A stretch of DNA of 64,000 nucleotides from Oscillospiraceae bacterium (GCA_015067435.1 SVMM01000008.1:62001-126000), one strand, 5' to 3'; counted from the stretch's first letter, positions 43,263 through 51,735 are shown. The notes: generated by a model from the letters alone, not told the origin. Numbers and translations: made by a program.

Positions 43263-44120
43263 ATGGAACGATCCGGCTGGAAGAGCACGCTGGCGGACTT
43301 TGCGGTTATCACCGCGGGTACCGCGATCATCGCCGCGGCGGTGTTCTTTTTCCTGACGCCCAGCCATCTGGCGCTGGGCAGCGTGGCGGGCCTCGCCATC
43401 GTGCTGACCAACTTTATCCCGCTGTCCGTTTCCGCGATCTCACTGATCGTCAACGTGGGGCTGCTGGTCGTCGGATTTCTGCTGATCGGACGCGAATTCG
43501 GCGCGAAAACGGTGTATACCTCCGTGATCCTGCCCGTGTTCATCGGCGTTCTGGAGCGGCTGTTTCCCGATGTGGCCTCGCTGACGCAGGACGCGCTGTC
43601 CGACTTGGCGTGCTATCTGTTCATCGTCAGCCTCGGTCAGGCAATCCTGTTCCGGTGCAACGCCTCCTCCGGCGGGCTGGACATCGTGGGCAAGCTGCTC
43701 AACAAGTTCTTTCACATCGAGCTGGGGCGCGCGATCTCCATGGCGGGACTGTGCGTGGCGCTGTCCGCTGCTTTCGCCTACGACGTCCGCACCGTGCTGC
43801 TGAGCCTGCTGGGCACCTATCTCAACGGCATCGTGCTCGACCACTTCCTCTTCAACTCCACGCTCAAAAAGCGCGTTTGCATCCTCTCGCAGAAGCAGGA
43901 CGAGATGATCCGCTACATCACGACCGAGCTGCACAGCGGCGCGACGATCTACGAGGCGACGGGCGCGTTCACCGACGAGAAGAAGAAAGAGGTCATCACC
44001 ATCGTCAACATGCAGGAGTACCGCAAGCTGATGGATTTCATTGGCGAGACCGACCCCACCGCGTTCATCACGGTCTACAACGTCAGCGAGGTCGTCTACC
44101 GTCCGAAGAAGCGGGGATAG
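43263..44120 (+). CDS. YitT-family membrane protein
   Basis: A 285-aa protein with 5-6 TM segments in the first ~190 residues (SHLALGSVAGLAIVL and NASSGGLDIVGKLLNK are family-typical) and a cytoplasmic DUF2179 domain in the last ~80 residues (EATGAFTDEKKKEVITIV). Function is not established for the family. Co-transcription with the aldehyde dehydrogenase is likely given the 32-base gap and AAGGAG in it. Confidence 0.88.
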   Translation: MERSGWKSTLADFAVITAGTAIIAAAVFFFLTPSHLALGSVAGLAIVLTNFIPLSVSAISLIVNVGLLVVGFLLIGREFGAKTVYTSVILPVFIGVLERLFPDVASLTQDALSDLACYLFIVSLGQAILFRCNASSGGLDIVGKLLNKFFHIELGRAISMAGLCVALSAAFAYDVRTVLLSLLGTYLNGIVLDHFLFNSTLKKRVCILSQKQDEMIRYITTELHSGATIYEATGAFTDEKKKEVITIVNMQEYRKLMDFIGETDPTAFITVYNVSEVVYRPKKRG

Positions 44121-44157
44121 GGCATCTGGTCTTATAGTTTTATACCATTCTGACTAT

Positions 44158-44185
44158 TTGAATCATGCCATGTTTGGGGTATTCT
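44158..44185 (+). promoter_or_regulatory. Promoter of the pyridoxal-type kinase
   Basis: TTGAAT (44158-44163), 16-bp spacer, TATTCT (44180-44185). Confidence 0.5.
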
Positions 44186-44229
44186 GACACAAACCGCCGC
44201 GGTGCGCGGCGAAAACAGGAGGAAACCCC

Positions 44230-45069
44230 ATGAAAAGAGTGCTCACCATTCAGGATATCTCCTGCCTCGGCAAATGCTCGATCACCGTTGCACTGCCCGT
44301 GATTTCGGCGATGGGCGTGGAGACGACGATCCTGCCGACGGCGGTGTTGTCGACGCATACGATGTTCAAAAACTTCACGGTCAAGGATCTGACCGACCAG
44401 CTGATGCCCATTGTGGAGCACTGGAAGAACGAGAACGTCACCTTTGACGCAATCTACACGGGCTATCTCGGCAGCGCGGAGGAGATCGACATCGCGCGCC
44501 GCGTGTTCGAGATGTTCGGCTCGAAGGACACGATGGTCTTCATCGACCCGGTCATGGCGGACAACGGCAAGATGTACCCCGCCTTTGACGAGAGTTACGC
44601 CGCGCTGAACGCGAAGCTCTGCGGCTGCGCGGACGTCATCGTGCCCAACATCACCGAAGCCTGCTTCATGACGGGCACGGAGTACCGCGAGAGCTACGAC
44701 GAGAGCTATATCACCGGCCTGCTGGACAAGCTGCGCACCCTCGGCGCGAAGACGACGGTGCTCACCGGCGTGTCGCTCTCCGCGGGGAAGACGGGCGTCA
44801 TGGGCTATGACGGCGCGCGCGGGGAGTATTTCACCTATCAGAACGACCGCGTGGACGCCAGCTATCACGGCACCGGCGATATCTTTTCCAGCGTCTGCGT
44901 CGGCGCGCTGCTGCGCGGCATGGAGCTGCGCGAGGCGATGAAGCTCGCCGCGGACTACACGGCGGAGACGATCCGCGTGACGCTGCAAAATCCCGCGAAG
45001 CCGTGGTACGGCGTCGACTTCGAGACGACGCTGCCGCTGCTCACGGACGCGGTGCGGAACCTCAATTGA
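44230..45069 (+). CDS. Pyridoxal/pyridoxamine kinase
   Basis: A 279-aa ribokinase-fold enzyme forming PLP precursors from B6 vitamers. It has IQDISCLGKCSITVALPVI at the N-terminus, DPVMADNGKMY, PNITEACFMTG and the catalytic GTGDIFSS loop. CAGGAGG precedes the ATG. PLP is the cofactor of at least three enzymes in the window (ArgD, Orr and the HemL-like protein), but no operon link exists. PdxY and PdxK types cannot be told apart here. Confidence 0.9.
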   Translation: MKRVLTIQDISCLGKCSITVALPVISAMGVETTILPTAVLSTHTMFKNFTVKDLTDQLMPIVEHWKNENVTFDAIYTGYLGSAEEIDIARRVFEMFGSKDTMVFIDPVMADNGKMYPAFDESYAALNAKLCGCADVIVPNITEACFMTGTEYRESYDESYITGLLDKLRTLGAKTTVLTGVSLSAGKTGVMGYDGARGEYFTYQNDRVDASYHGTGDIFSSVCVGALLRGMELREAMKLAADYTAETIRVTLQNPAKPWYGVDFETTLPLLTDAVRNLN

Positions 45070-45076
45070 TTCTCAT

Positions 45077-45116
45077 AACAAGAAAGCATCCGGCTTTCGC
45101 CGGATGCTTTCTTGTT
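45077..45116. terminator. Bidirectional terminator between kinase and acyl-CoA ligase
   Basis: 18-bp perfect stem: AACAAGAAAGCATCCGGC (45077-45094) with its complement (45099-45116) and a TTTC loop. Each outer arm gives a T-rich tail (CTTTCTTGTT). It overlaps the minus-strand stop codon. Confidence 0.85.
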
Positions 45117-46749
45117 ATCCTTTATTCTGCGCCTCGACGAGACGCACGCCGCAGTACTGCTCGCGCAGCTTGGGCTTTTCGATCTTGCCGGTCGGGTTGC
45201 GGGGCACGGGCGCGAAGATGATCTTGCGCGGGCGCTTATAGCGGGGCAGATCGAGGCAGAACTCGTCGATCTCCTCCTGCGTACAGGTCATGCCCTCCTT
45301 GACCTGAATGATCGCCGCGGCGATCTCGCCGAGACGCGCATCGGGCAGGCCGATGACCGCCACGTCGTGTACCTTGGGATGCGCCGCGAGGAAGTCCTCG
45401 ATCTGCACGGGGTAGAGGTTCTCGCCGCCGGAGATGATGACGTCCTTCTTGCGGTCGACGAGGAAGATGAAGCCGTCCTCGTCCAGCTTTGCCATGTCGC
45501 CGGTGTGAAGCCAGCCGTCGCGCAGCACCTCGTCGGTCGCCTTGGGGTCATGGTAGTAGCAGCGCATGACGCCGGGGCCGCTGACGCACAGCTCGCCGAC
45601 CTCGCCCTGCTTGACCTCCGCGCCCTGCTCGTCAATGATCTTGCACTTCCAGCCGAAGCCCGGCACGCCGATGGCGCCGACCTTGTGGACATTCTCCATC
45701 CCCAGATGGACGCAGCCCGGGCCCGTGGACTCGGACAGGCCGTAGTTCGTGTCATACTTGTGGTTGGGGAAGTATTGCAGCCAGTGCCGGATGAGGGACG
45801 GCGGGACCGGCTGTGCGCCGATGTGCATCAGCCGCCACTGCGAGAGGGTGTAGTCCTCGATCTTCAGGTCGCCGCGGTCGAGCGCCGCGAGAATGTCCTG
45901 CGCCCACGGCACCAGCAGCCAGACGATGGTGCACTTCTCCTGCGACACCGCGTCAAAGATCGCCTGCGGCGAGTTGCCCTTGAGCAGCACCGCGCGGCTG
46001 CCGGTGAAGAGCGAGCCGAACCAGTGCATCTTCGCGCCCGTGTGGTAGAGCGGGGGGATGCAGAGGAACACGTCGTCGTGCGTGGTCTCGTGATGCTTCG
46101 CCTCCATGCGCGCGGACTGGAGCAGCGCCGTGTGATCCAGCAGGATCGCCTTGGGGAAGCCCGTCGTGCCGGAGGAGTAGTAGATCGCCGCGTCGTCCGT
46201 GTCCTCGACGAGCACCTTCGGCGCGGAGGAGGAACAGTTTGCGGTCAGGTCGTGGTAGTTTTCGGCAAAGGAGGGGCGCCCCTCGCCGACAAAGATCAGC
46301 ATACGGCGCGCGCCCAGCTCCTCGGCGATGTCTTCGACGCGCCCGATGAATTCGGGGCCGAAGAACAGGATATCCGCGTCCGCCAGCTCCACGCAGTATT
46401 TGATCTCGTCCGCCGTGTAGCGGAAGTTGAGCGGCACGGCGACCGCGCCGGACTTGAGAATGCCGAAGTAGATCGGCAGCCACTCCAGACAGTTCATCAG
46501 AAGGATCGCGACCTTCTGGCCTTTTTTGATCCCGCGGGAGAGCAGCATATTCGCCACGCGGTTCGCCTTCTCGTCGAAGACGCTCCATGTGATCTCGCGG
46601 CGGTACGGCGCGGCGGAGGAGGGCTGGATCAGCTCGTATTCCTTCCATGTGACGCGCGGCTTCTCCTGCACCGCGGGGTTGATCTCCACCAGACAGACCT
46701 CGCTGCCGTAGAGCTTGCTGTTGCGTTCCAAAAGGTCGGTAATGGGCAT
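45115..46749 (-). CDS. AMP-forming acyl-CoA synthetase
   Basis: A 544-aa ANL-superfamily ligase that activates a carboxylic acid to its CoA ester. The P-loop is YYSSGTTGFPKAILL, then YGLSESTG, the hinge region WLHTGDMAKLDEDGFIFLVDRKKD, and the C-terminal lysine in NPTGKIEK. It resembles medium/long-chain fatty acid ligases. ATG at 46749 is preferred (GAAAGGA 10 bases upstream); in-frame ATGs at 46767 and 46794 are less well placed. Single-gene unit, divergent from iorAB; an aryl-acid substrate is possible given those neighbours. Confidence 0.88.
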   Translation of the reverse strand: MPITDLLERNSKLYGSEVCLVEINPAVQEKPRVTWKEYELIQPSSAAPYRREITWSVFDEKANRVANMLLSRGIKKGQKVAILLMNCLEWLPIYFGILKSGAVAVPLNFRYTADEIKYCVELADADILFFGPEFIGRVEDIAEELGARRMLIFVGEGRPSFAENYHDLTANCSSSAPKVLVEDTDDAAIYYSSGTTGFPKAILLDHTALLQSARMEAKHHETTHDDVFLCIPPLYHTGAKMHWFGSLFTGSRAVLLKGNSPQAIFDAVSQEKCTIVWLLVPWAQDILAALDRGDLKIEDYTLSQWRLMHIGAQPVPPSLIRHWLQYFPNHKYDTNYGLSESTGPGCVHLGMENVHKVGAIGVPGFGWKCKIIDEQGAEVKQGEVGELCVSGPGVMRCYYHDPKATDEVLRDGWLHTGDMAKLDEDGFIFLVDRKKDVIISGGENLYPVQIEDFLAAHPKVHDVAVIGLPDARLGEIAAAIIQVKEGMTCTQEEIDEFCLDLPRYKRPRKIIFAPVPRNPTGKIEKPKLREQYCGVRLVEAQNKG

Positions 46750-46895
46750 GATGGTATCCTTTCTCATTAACGCGCCGGACTTCGTTTTGCGCATTAAAGC
46801 ATTAAACTTCTAAAGAGCATAGCGCACAGCGGCGAAATTGTCAAGGATCAATTGCGCTTGACCGGATTTTGCCTCAACACGGCAGAAAAAAACAG

Positions 46896-46924
46896 TTTAC
46901 GACGCCGAAAATCTGTGGTAAGAT
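46896..46924 (+). promoter_or_regulatory. Promoter of iorAB
   Basis: TTTACG (46896-46901), 17-bp spacer, TAAGAT (46919-46924), about 37 bases before the iorA ATG. The rest of the 46750-46960 gap shows nothing further. Confidence 0.5.
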
Positions 46925-46960
46925 GACCGCAATCATTTTTTTGACGTAAGGAGAACAGCC

Positions 46961-48709
46961 ATGAAGCAGTTGATGCTGGGAAACGCCGCCGCCGCGCGCG
47001 GACTGTACGAGGCGGGCGTCGCGGTGGCGTCGAGCTATCCCGGTACGCCGAGCACGGAGATCACGGAGGAGCTGGCGAAGTACGACGAGGTATACAGCGA
47101 GTGGGCGCCGAACGAGAAGGTTGCGATGGAGACCGCGTTCGGCGCGAGCCTCGCGGGCAAGCGCAGCTTTTGCGGCATGAAGCACGTGGGACTCAACGTT
47201 GCCGCCGACCCGCTGTTTACCGTGTCCTATACGGGCGTGAACGCCGGTATGGTCATCGCCGTCGCGGACGACGCGGGGATGCACTCGAGCCAGAACGAGC
47301 AGGATTCGCGCCACTATGCGCGCTCCGCGAAGCTGCCGATGCTGGAGCCGTCGGACTCCGCCGAGGCGCTGAACTTCGCGAAGCAGGCGTTTGAGCTCTC
47401 CGAGCAGTTCGACTGTCCGGTGCTTTTGAAGATGTGCACGCGCGTCGCGCATTCGCAGTCGGTCGTCGAGACGGGGGAGCGCGTGGCGCCGCCGGAGAAG
47501 CCGTACGAGAAGAACATCGCCAAGTACGTCATGACGCCCGCCAACGCCATCCGCCGCCATCCCAAGGTGGAGGAGCGCATGGAGAAGCTGGCGGAATTCG
47601 CCGAGACGAGCGCGCTCAACCGCGTGGAGGAGGGCAGCGACCGCGCCGTGGGTATCATCACGTCCTCGACCTGCTATCAGTATGTGCGCGAGGTGTGCGG
47701 CGACCGGTTCCCGATCCTCAAGCTCGGTATGATCTGGCCGCTGCCGGAGAAAAAGATTCGCGACTTTGCCGCCTCCGTGACCACGGTGACGGTCGTGGAG
47801 GAGCTGGACAGCTTCATCGAGACCTATCTCCGTGAGCTCGGCATCGCCTGCTCCGGCAAGGCATTCTTCCCGCCGCTTGGCGAGTTTTCGCAGAATGTCG
47901 TCGCCGAGAAGATGGGCCTGCCCGTCCACAAGGGCGTCGCGCTGGACGAGAACATCCCGCCGCGTCCGCCCGCGATGTGCGCGGGATGTCCGCACCGCGG
48001 CCTGTTCTACACGCTCAGCAAAAACAAGTGCACCGTCCTCGGCGATATCGGCTGCTACACGCTCGGCGCCGCCGCGCCGCTCAATGCGATCGAGATGACG
48101 CTCTGCATGGGCGCGTCGGTCAGCGCCGCGCACGGCTACAACAAGGCGCTCGGCGCGGAGAGCGAGCGGCGCACCGTCGCGGTCATCGGCGATTCGACGT
48201 TCATGCACTCCGGCATGACGGGGCTTGCCAACATCGCCTACAACGGCTCGCACTCGACGGTCATTATTCTGGACAATTCCATCACCGGCATGACCGGGCA
48301 CCAGCAAAACCCGACCACCGGCTACAACATTAAGGGTGAACCAGCGGGAAAGATCGATTTGGAAGCACTTTGCAAGGCAATGGGCTTTACACGGGTTCGC
48401 GTCGTCGATCCCTATGATCTCGCCGCGTGCGACGCCGCAGTCAAGGAGGAACTGGCGGCGGACGAGGCGTCGGTCATCATCTCGCGCCGCCCCTGCGCGC
48501 TGCTCAAGTACGTCAAGCACAAGGCGCCGCTGCGGGTGGACGCCGACAAGTGCGTGGGCTGCAAGTCCTGTATGCGCATCGGCTGTCCGGCGATCTCGAT
48601 CCACGACGGCAAGGCGACCGTGGATCAGACACTGTGCGTCGGCTGCGGCGTCTGCGCGCAGCTTTGCAAGGTCGGCGCGTTCGAGAGCACCGCGGAAAAG
48701 GAGGGTTGA
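46961..48709 (+). CDS. iorA: Indolepyruvate:ferredoxin oxidoreductase, alpha subunit
   Basis: A 582-aa TPP-dependent 2-oxoacid oxidoreductase acting on aryl pyruvates from Trp, Phe and Tyr. Early motif SSYPGTPSTEITE, central CAGCPHRGL, TPP site GDIGCYTLG and GDSTFMHSG...NIAYN..ILDN. The C-terminus has two 4Fe-4S ferredoxin clusters (CVGCKSCMRIGCP; CVGCGVCAQLC). It decarboxylates indolepyruvate to the acyl-CoA and reduces ferredoxin. iorB follows 3 bases later. AAGGAG precedes the ATG. Confidence 0.95.
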   Translation: MKQLMLGNAAAARGLYEAGVAVASSYPGTPSTEITEELAKYDEVYSEWAPNEKVAMETAFGASLAGKRSFCGMKHVGLNVAADPLFTVSYTGVNAGMVIAVADDAGMHSSQNEQDSRHYARSAKLPMLEPSDSAEALNFAKQAFELSEQFDCPVLLKMCTRVAHSQSVVETGERVAPPEKPYEKNIAKYVMTPANAIRRHPKVEERMEKLAEFAETSALNRVEEGSDRAVGIITSSTCYQYVREVCGDRFPILKLGMIWPLPEKKIRDFAASVTTVTVVEELDSFIETYLRELGIACSGKAFFPPLGEFSQNVVAEKMGLPVHKGVALDENIPPRPPAMCAGCPHRGLFYTLSKNKCTVLGDIGCYTLGAAAPLNAIEMTLCMGASVSAAHGYNKALGAESERRTVAVIGDSTFMHSGMTGLANIAYNGSHSTVIILDNSITGMTGHQQNPTTGYNIKGEPAGKIDLEALCKAMGFTRVRVVDPYDLAACDAAVKEELAADEASVIISRRPCALLKYVKHKAPLRVDADKCVGCKSCMRIGCPAISIHDGKATVDQTLCVGCGVCAQLCKVGAFESTAEKEG

Positions 48710-48712
48710 GCG

Positions 48713-49285
48713 ATGGAGACGAAAAACATCATGATCGTCGGCGTCGGCGGGCAGGGAAGCCTGCTGGCGAGCAAGCTGCTGGGGCATATCCTGCTGGAGC
48801 AGGGCTATGACGTCAAGGTCTCCGAGGTGCACGGCATGAGCCAGCGCGGCGGCAGCGTCGTGACCTATGTGCGCTACGGCGACCGCGTCGCGTCCCCGGT
48901 CATCGACAAGGGCGAGGCGGACTACATCGTGTCCTTCGAGCTGCTGGAGGCGGCGCGCTGGCTCGAATATCTCAAGCCGGGCGGACAGATCGTCACCTCC
49001 ACGCAGCGCATTGACCCCATGCCGGTCATCACCGGCGCGGCACAGTATCCGGAGGGGCTGGTCGAGAAGATGCGCGCGTCGGGCGCGAAGGTGGACGCGC
49101 TGGACTGCCTGACGCTCGCCGATGAGGCGGGCAGCAGCAAAGCGGTCAACGTCGTTCTGCTGGGACGGCTGTCGTACTACTTCGACCTGCCGGAGCAGGC
49201 GTGGCAGGACGCGCTGCGCGCGCTGGTGCCCGCGAAATTCCTGGAGCTGAACCAAAAGGCATTCGCGCTCGGCCGGAACGCCTGA
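48713..49285 (+). CDS. iorB: Indolepyruvate:ferredoxin oxidoreductase, beta subunit
   Basis: A 190-aa gamma-type domain of 2-oxoacid:ferredoxin oxidoreductases. It has IVGVGGQGSLLASKLLG and the diagnostic EVHGMSQRGGSVVTYVR. It pairs with IorA as the second subunit. GGAGGG at the iorA end serves as its ribosome site. The downstream paaK-ACT pair shares the aryl-acetate theme though separated by a mini-gene with its own promoter and terminator. Confidence 0.94.
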   Translation: METKNIMIVGVGGQGSLLASKLLGHILLEQGYDVKVSEVHGMSQRGGSVVTYVRYGDRVASPVIDKGEADYIVSFELLEAARWLEYLKPGGQIVTSTQRIDPMPVITGAAQYPEGLVEKMRASGAKVDALDCLTLADEAGSSKAVNVVLLGRLSYYFDLPEQAWQDALRALVPAKFLELNQKAFALGRNA

Positions 49286-49292
49286 CTGGGCA

Positions 49293-49310
49293 ATTCGCGA
49301 AAACGCGAAT
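49293..49310 (+). other. Hairpin after iorB
   Basis: ATTCGCG-AAAA-CGCGAAT, perfect 7-bp stem, which can extend through CAATTC/GAATTG slippage. No T run. Probably the 3' end or a processing site of the iorAB message. Confidence 0.45.
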
Positions 49311-49344
49311 GAATTGCGCCCAAATGCTTTGTGGATTCCGACCA

Positions 49345-49373
49345 TTGACTTCAACGCATTAATGCGCTATACT
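49345..49373 (+). promoter_or_regulatory. Near-consensus promoter of a mini-gene, with internal palindrome
   Basis: TTGACT (49345-49350), 17-bp spacer, TATACT (49368-49373). The spacer contains the perfect palindrome CGCATTAATGCG (49355-49366), a possible operator. Confidence 0.8.
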
Positions 49374-49399
49374 GCTAAAAACGGGAAAGGGGTACGGCG

Positions 49400-49489
49400 A
49401 TGAGCAAGCGCAGCGGTTTGTTTTTCGGCTTTATTGGCGGCTTTAGCTTTAGCCGCTTTTTCGCCATGCCGAAAACAGACCGCCCGTAA
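49400..49489 (+). CDS. 29-aa Phe-rich micropeptide (or coding-like part of an sRNA)
   Basis: ATG at 49400 with AAAGGGG 8-14 bases upstream, 29 codons, TAA at 49487. The peptide starts MSKRSG, has a Phe/Gly-rich centre (FFGFIGGFSFSRFF) and a charged end (KTDRP). It might insert in or associate with the membrane. It lies in its own unit: a near-consensus promoter at 49345-49373 and a UUCG-loop terminator at 49524-49560, giving a transcript of about 180 nt. Family not recognised. The alternative is a small regulatory RNA with an incidental frame. Confidence 0.55.
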   Translation: MSKRSGLFFGFIGGFSFSRFFAMPKTDRP

Positions 49490-49523
49490 GATGAACGCGT
49501 ACCGCTGAACGATCGGAAAGCAG

Positions 49524-49560
49524 ACGCGGCTTCGTCCTTCGGGACGGAGCCGCGTTTTTT
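49524..49560 (+). terminator. Strong terminator with UUCG tetraloop
   Basis: 14-bp stem (ACGCGGCTTCGTCC with GGACGGAGCCGCGT, one G-U pair), TTCG loop closed by C-G, then TTTTTT. Ends the 49380-49560 mini-transcript. Confidence 0.9.
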
Positions 49561-49630
49561 ATCTTTTTCCCAAAATCCAATAGCAATTCGGACAAAGATA
49601 TGCTATGATAAAAAAGAAAGGATGAATTCG

Positions 49631-50932
49631 ATGGAGCGCTACTATCAACCGGAAATCGAAACCGCCGCGCCGGAGCAGATCCGCGCGTGGCAAAGCGAGC
49701 GGCTCGTACGGCAGGTTCGCCACGTCTGGGACAACGTGCCGTATTACCGCGCGAAGATGGAGGAGAAGGGGCTGACCCCGGACGACATCAAGGGCGTGGA
49801 GGATCTGCGCAAGCTGCCCTTCGTCACAAAGGCGGACCTGCGCGAGGCGTATCCTTACGGGCTGGTCGCCGTACCGCTCAAGGACTGCGTTCGCATCCAG
49901 TCCACCTCCGGCACGACCGGAAAGCGCGTCGTCGCGTTCTATACGAAGGAGGATATCGACCTCTGGGAGGACTGCTGCGCGCGCGCCATCGTCGCCGCGG
50001 GCGGCACGAACGAGGATGTGTGCCAGGTCAGCTACGGCTACGGCCTGTTCACCGGCGGCCCGGGACTCAACGGCGGCAGCCACAAGGTCGGCTGCCTGAC
50101 GGTGCCGACCTCGTCCGGCAATACCGAACGCCAGATCATGTTCATTCGGGATTTGAATGCCACCATCCTGTGCTGCACGCCGTCCTACGCCGCCTACATC
50201 GCCGAGACGATGAAGGAGATGGGCCTCACGCCCGACCAGATCCCGCTCAAGGCGGGCATCTTCGGCGCGGAGGCGTGGAGCGAGGAGATGCGGCAGGATA
50301 TCCAGAAGACGCTGGGCATCAAGGCGTACGACATCTACGGCCTGACCGAGCTCTCCGGTCCCGGCGTCGCGTTCGAGTGCTCCGCCCAGCAGGGCATGCA
50401 CATCAACGAGGACCACTTCATCGCCGAGATCATCGACCCGGAGACCAGCGAGGTGCTGCCCGACGGGCAGCAGGGCGAGCTGGTGTTTACCTCGATCACG
50501 AAGCGGGCGTTCCCGCTGCTGCGCTACCGCACGCGCGACGTGTGCGTGCTTTCACACGAGAAATGCTCCTGCGGGCGCACGCACGTGCGCATGGCGAAGC
50601 CTCGCGGACGCACGGACGACATGCTCATCATCCGCGGCGTCAACGTCTTCCCGTCCCAGATTGAGACGGTGCTGCTCAACCTCGGCTACGGCGCGAACTA
50701 TCAGATCATCGTCGGGCGCGTCAACCACACCGACACGCTGGAGGTCAAGGTCGAGATGACGCCGGAGATGTTCACGGACAACATGGGCGAGATCGCCGCG
50801 CGCCAGAAGAGCATCGTGGAGGGCCTGCGCTCCATGCTGGGCCTCACCGCGAAGGTCACGCTTGTCGCGCCGAAGTCCATTGTGCGCAGCGAGGGCAAGG
50901 CGGTCCGCGTCATCGACAACCGTAAGATCTGA
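49631..50932 (+). CDS. paaK: Phenylacetate-CoA ligase
   Basis: A 433-aa AMP-forming ligase. The P-loop is IQSTSGTTGKRVVAFYT, then CCTPSYAAYIAE, GIFGAEAWSEEMR, DIYGLTELSGPG and the C-terminal RGRTDDMLIIRGVNVFPSQIE. It activates phenylacetate or indoleacetate; with IorAB it can run in the ATP-forming direction on arylacetyl-CoA in some anaerobes. ATG at 49631 is preferred to 49622 because AAAGG directly abuts the latter. The ACT gene follows 12 bases later. Confidence 0.93.
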   Translation: MERYYQPEIETAAPEQIRAWQSERLVRQVRHVWDNVPYYRAKMEEKGLTPDDIKGVEDLRKLPFVTKADLREAYPYGLVAVPLKDCVRIQSTSGTTGKRVVAFYTKEDIDLWEDCCARAIVAAGGTNEDVCQVSYGYGLFTGGPGLNGGSHKVGCLTVPTSSGNTERQIMFIRDLNATILCCTPSYAAYIAETMKEMGLTPDQIPLKAGIFGAEAWSEEMRQDIQKTLGIKAYDIYGLTELSGPGVAFECSAQQGMHINEDHFIAEIIDPETSEVLPDGQQGELVFTSITKRAFPLLRYRTRDVCVLSHEKCSCGRTHVRMAKPRGRTDDMLIIRGVNVFPSQIETVLLNLGYGANYQIIVGRVNHTDTLEVKVEMTPEMFTDNMGEIAARQKSIVEGLRSMLGLTAKVTLVAPKSIVRSEGKAVRVIDNRKI

Positions 50933-50944
50933 GGAGGTGCAGCA

Positions 50945-51376
50945 ATGAACGTCAAGCAGATTTCCGTATTTCTAGAGAACAAGCCCGGCGCGCTCAAGGC
51001 GATGACCGGCGTACTGGCGGAGAACCAGATCGACATGCGCGCATTCTCACTTGCGGAGACCAGCGAGTTCGGCATCGCGCGCGTGATCGTGAACGACGTC
51101 TACAAGACCACGACGGTGCTCCGGGACGCGGGCTTCGTCCACAAGATCACGCCTGTGATCGGCGTCGTGCTTTCCGATACGCCCGGCGGTCTCGACCGTG
51201 TGCTGGCGGTGCTCGCGGACGCGCAGGTCAACATCGAGTACATGTACGCCTTCTTCGGCGCCAGCAAGGGGACTGCCTATATGATCTTCCGCGTGGCGGA
51301 CAACGAAAAAGCCTGCGCGGCGCTGGGCGCGCAGGGGATCCGGCTCATCGACGAGGACGAGCTGGCAAACATCTGA
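50945..51376 (+). CDS. Double ACT-domain protein
   Basis: A 143-aa protein made of two ACT domains: QISVFLENKPGALKAMTGVLAENQIDMRAFSL (about 4-70) and the second from about 72 (LSDTPGGLDRVLAVLADAQVNIEYMYAF). ACT domains bind amino acids. It is coupled to paaK, so it may sense aromatic or branched amino acids and modulate the ligase or Ior. GAGGAGG precedes the ATG. Confidence 0.92.
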   Translation: MNVKQISVFLENKPGALKAMTGVLAENQIDMRAFSLAETSEFGIARVIVNDVYKTTTVLRDAGFVHKITPVIGVVLSDTPGGLDRVLAVLADAQVNIEYMYAFFGASKGTAYMIFRVADNEKACAALGAQGIRLIDEDELANI

Positions 51377-51403
51377 AAGATTTCGGGAGGGCCTCCCGTA
51401 TCT
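51376..51403 (+). terminator. Weak hairpin after the ACT gene
   Basis: AAGAT-TT-CGGGAG with CTCCCG-T-ATCTT; an interrupted stem followed by GTTATC. Partial terminator at best. Confidence 0.4.
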
Positions 51404-51438
51404 TGTTATCGCACAGGCAGAATGGAAAGGAGAATGAC

Positions 51439-51627
51439 ATGTACAGATTCTTTGTCGACAATTCCACGATCCGCCCGACCTTTGTGTTCAACACGATGGA
51501 AAAGACGCCCGAGGAAGGTGACGTGTTCAAGGTGGACCATGACGTCTTCGAGGTCTATGATGTCCACCACCATCTGGAGAACCACGTCCTGTACCTTGAC
51601 GCGCACCTGAGGCCCTTGGAGGAGTGA
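51439..51627 (+). CDS. Small His/acid-rich protein, function unknown (62 aa)
   Basis: A 62-aa protein with ATG at 51439 and AAAGGAG 6-12 bases upstream. The C-terminal half is rich in His, Asp and Glu, with DVHHHLENH followed by LDAH, which could bind a metal. No signal peptide or membrane segment. I do not recognise the family. It lies between the ACT gene and a strong GC hairpin at 51646-51677. Confidence 0.7.
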   Translation: MYRFFVDNSTIRPTFVFNTMEKTPEEGDVFKVDHDVFEVYDVHHHLENHVLYLDAHLRPLEE

Positions 51628-51645
51628 TCCTCTCCGAAATCCCAA

Positions 51646-51677
51646 GCCGCCGCCCGCGCTTCAGCGCGGGCGGCGGC
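51646..51677 (+). terminator. GC-rich terminator-like hairpin
   Basis: 14-bp perfect stem GCCGCCGCCCGCGC with its complement, 4-nt loop, followed by AATTTG. Stable stem but poor T run. Confidence 0.6.
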
Positions 51678-51706
51678 AATTTGATGAGACGCGGCTTTCG
51701 TTTTTC

Positions 51707-51735
51707 TTGCCATTTGGCGGGAAATCGCATATAAT
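51707..51735 (+). promoter_or_regulatory. Promoter of the radical SAM operon
   Basis: TTGCCA (51707-51712), 17-bp spacer, TATAAT (51730-51735), about 43 bases before the ATG at 51778. Confidence 0.8.
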
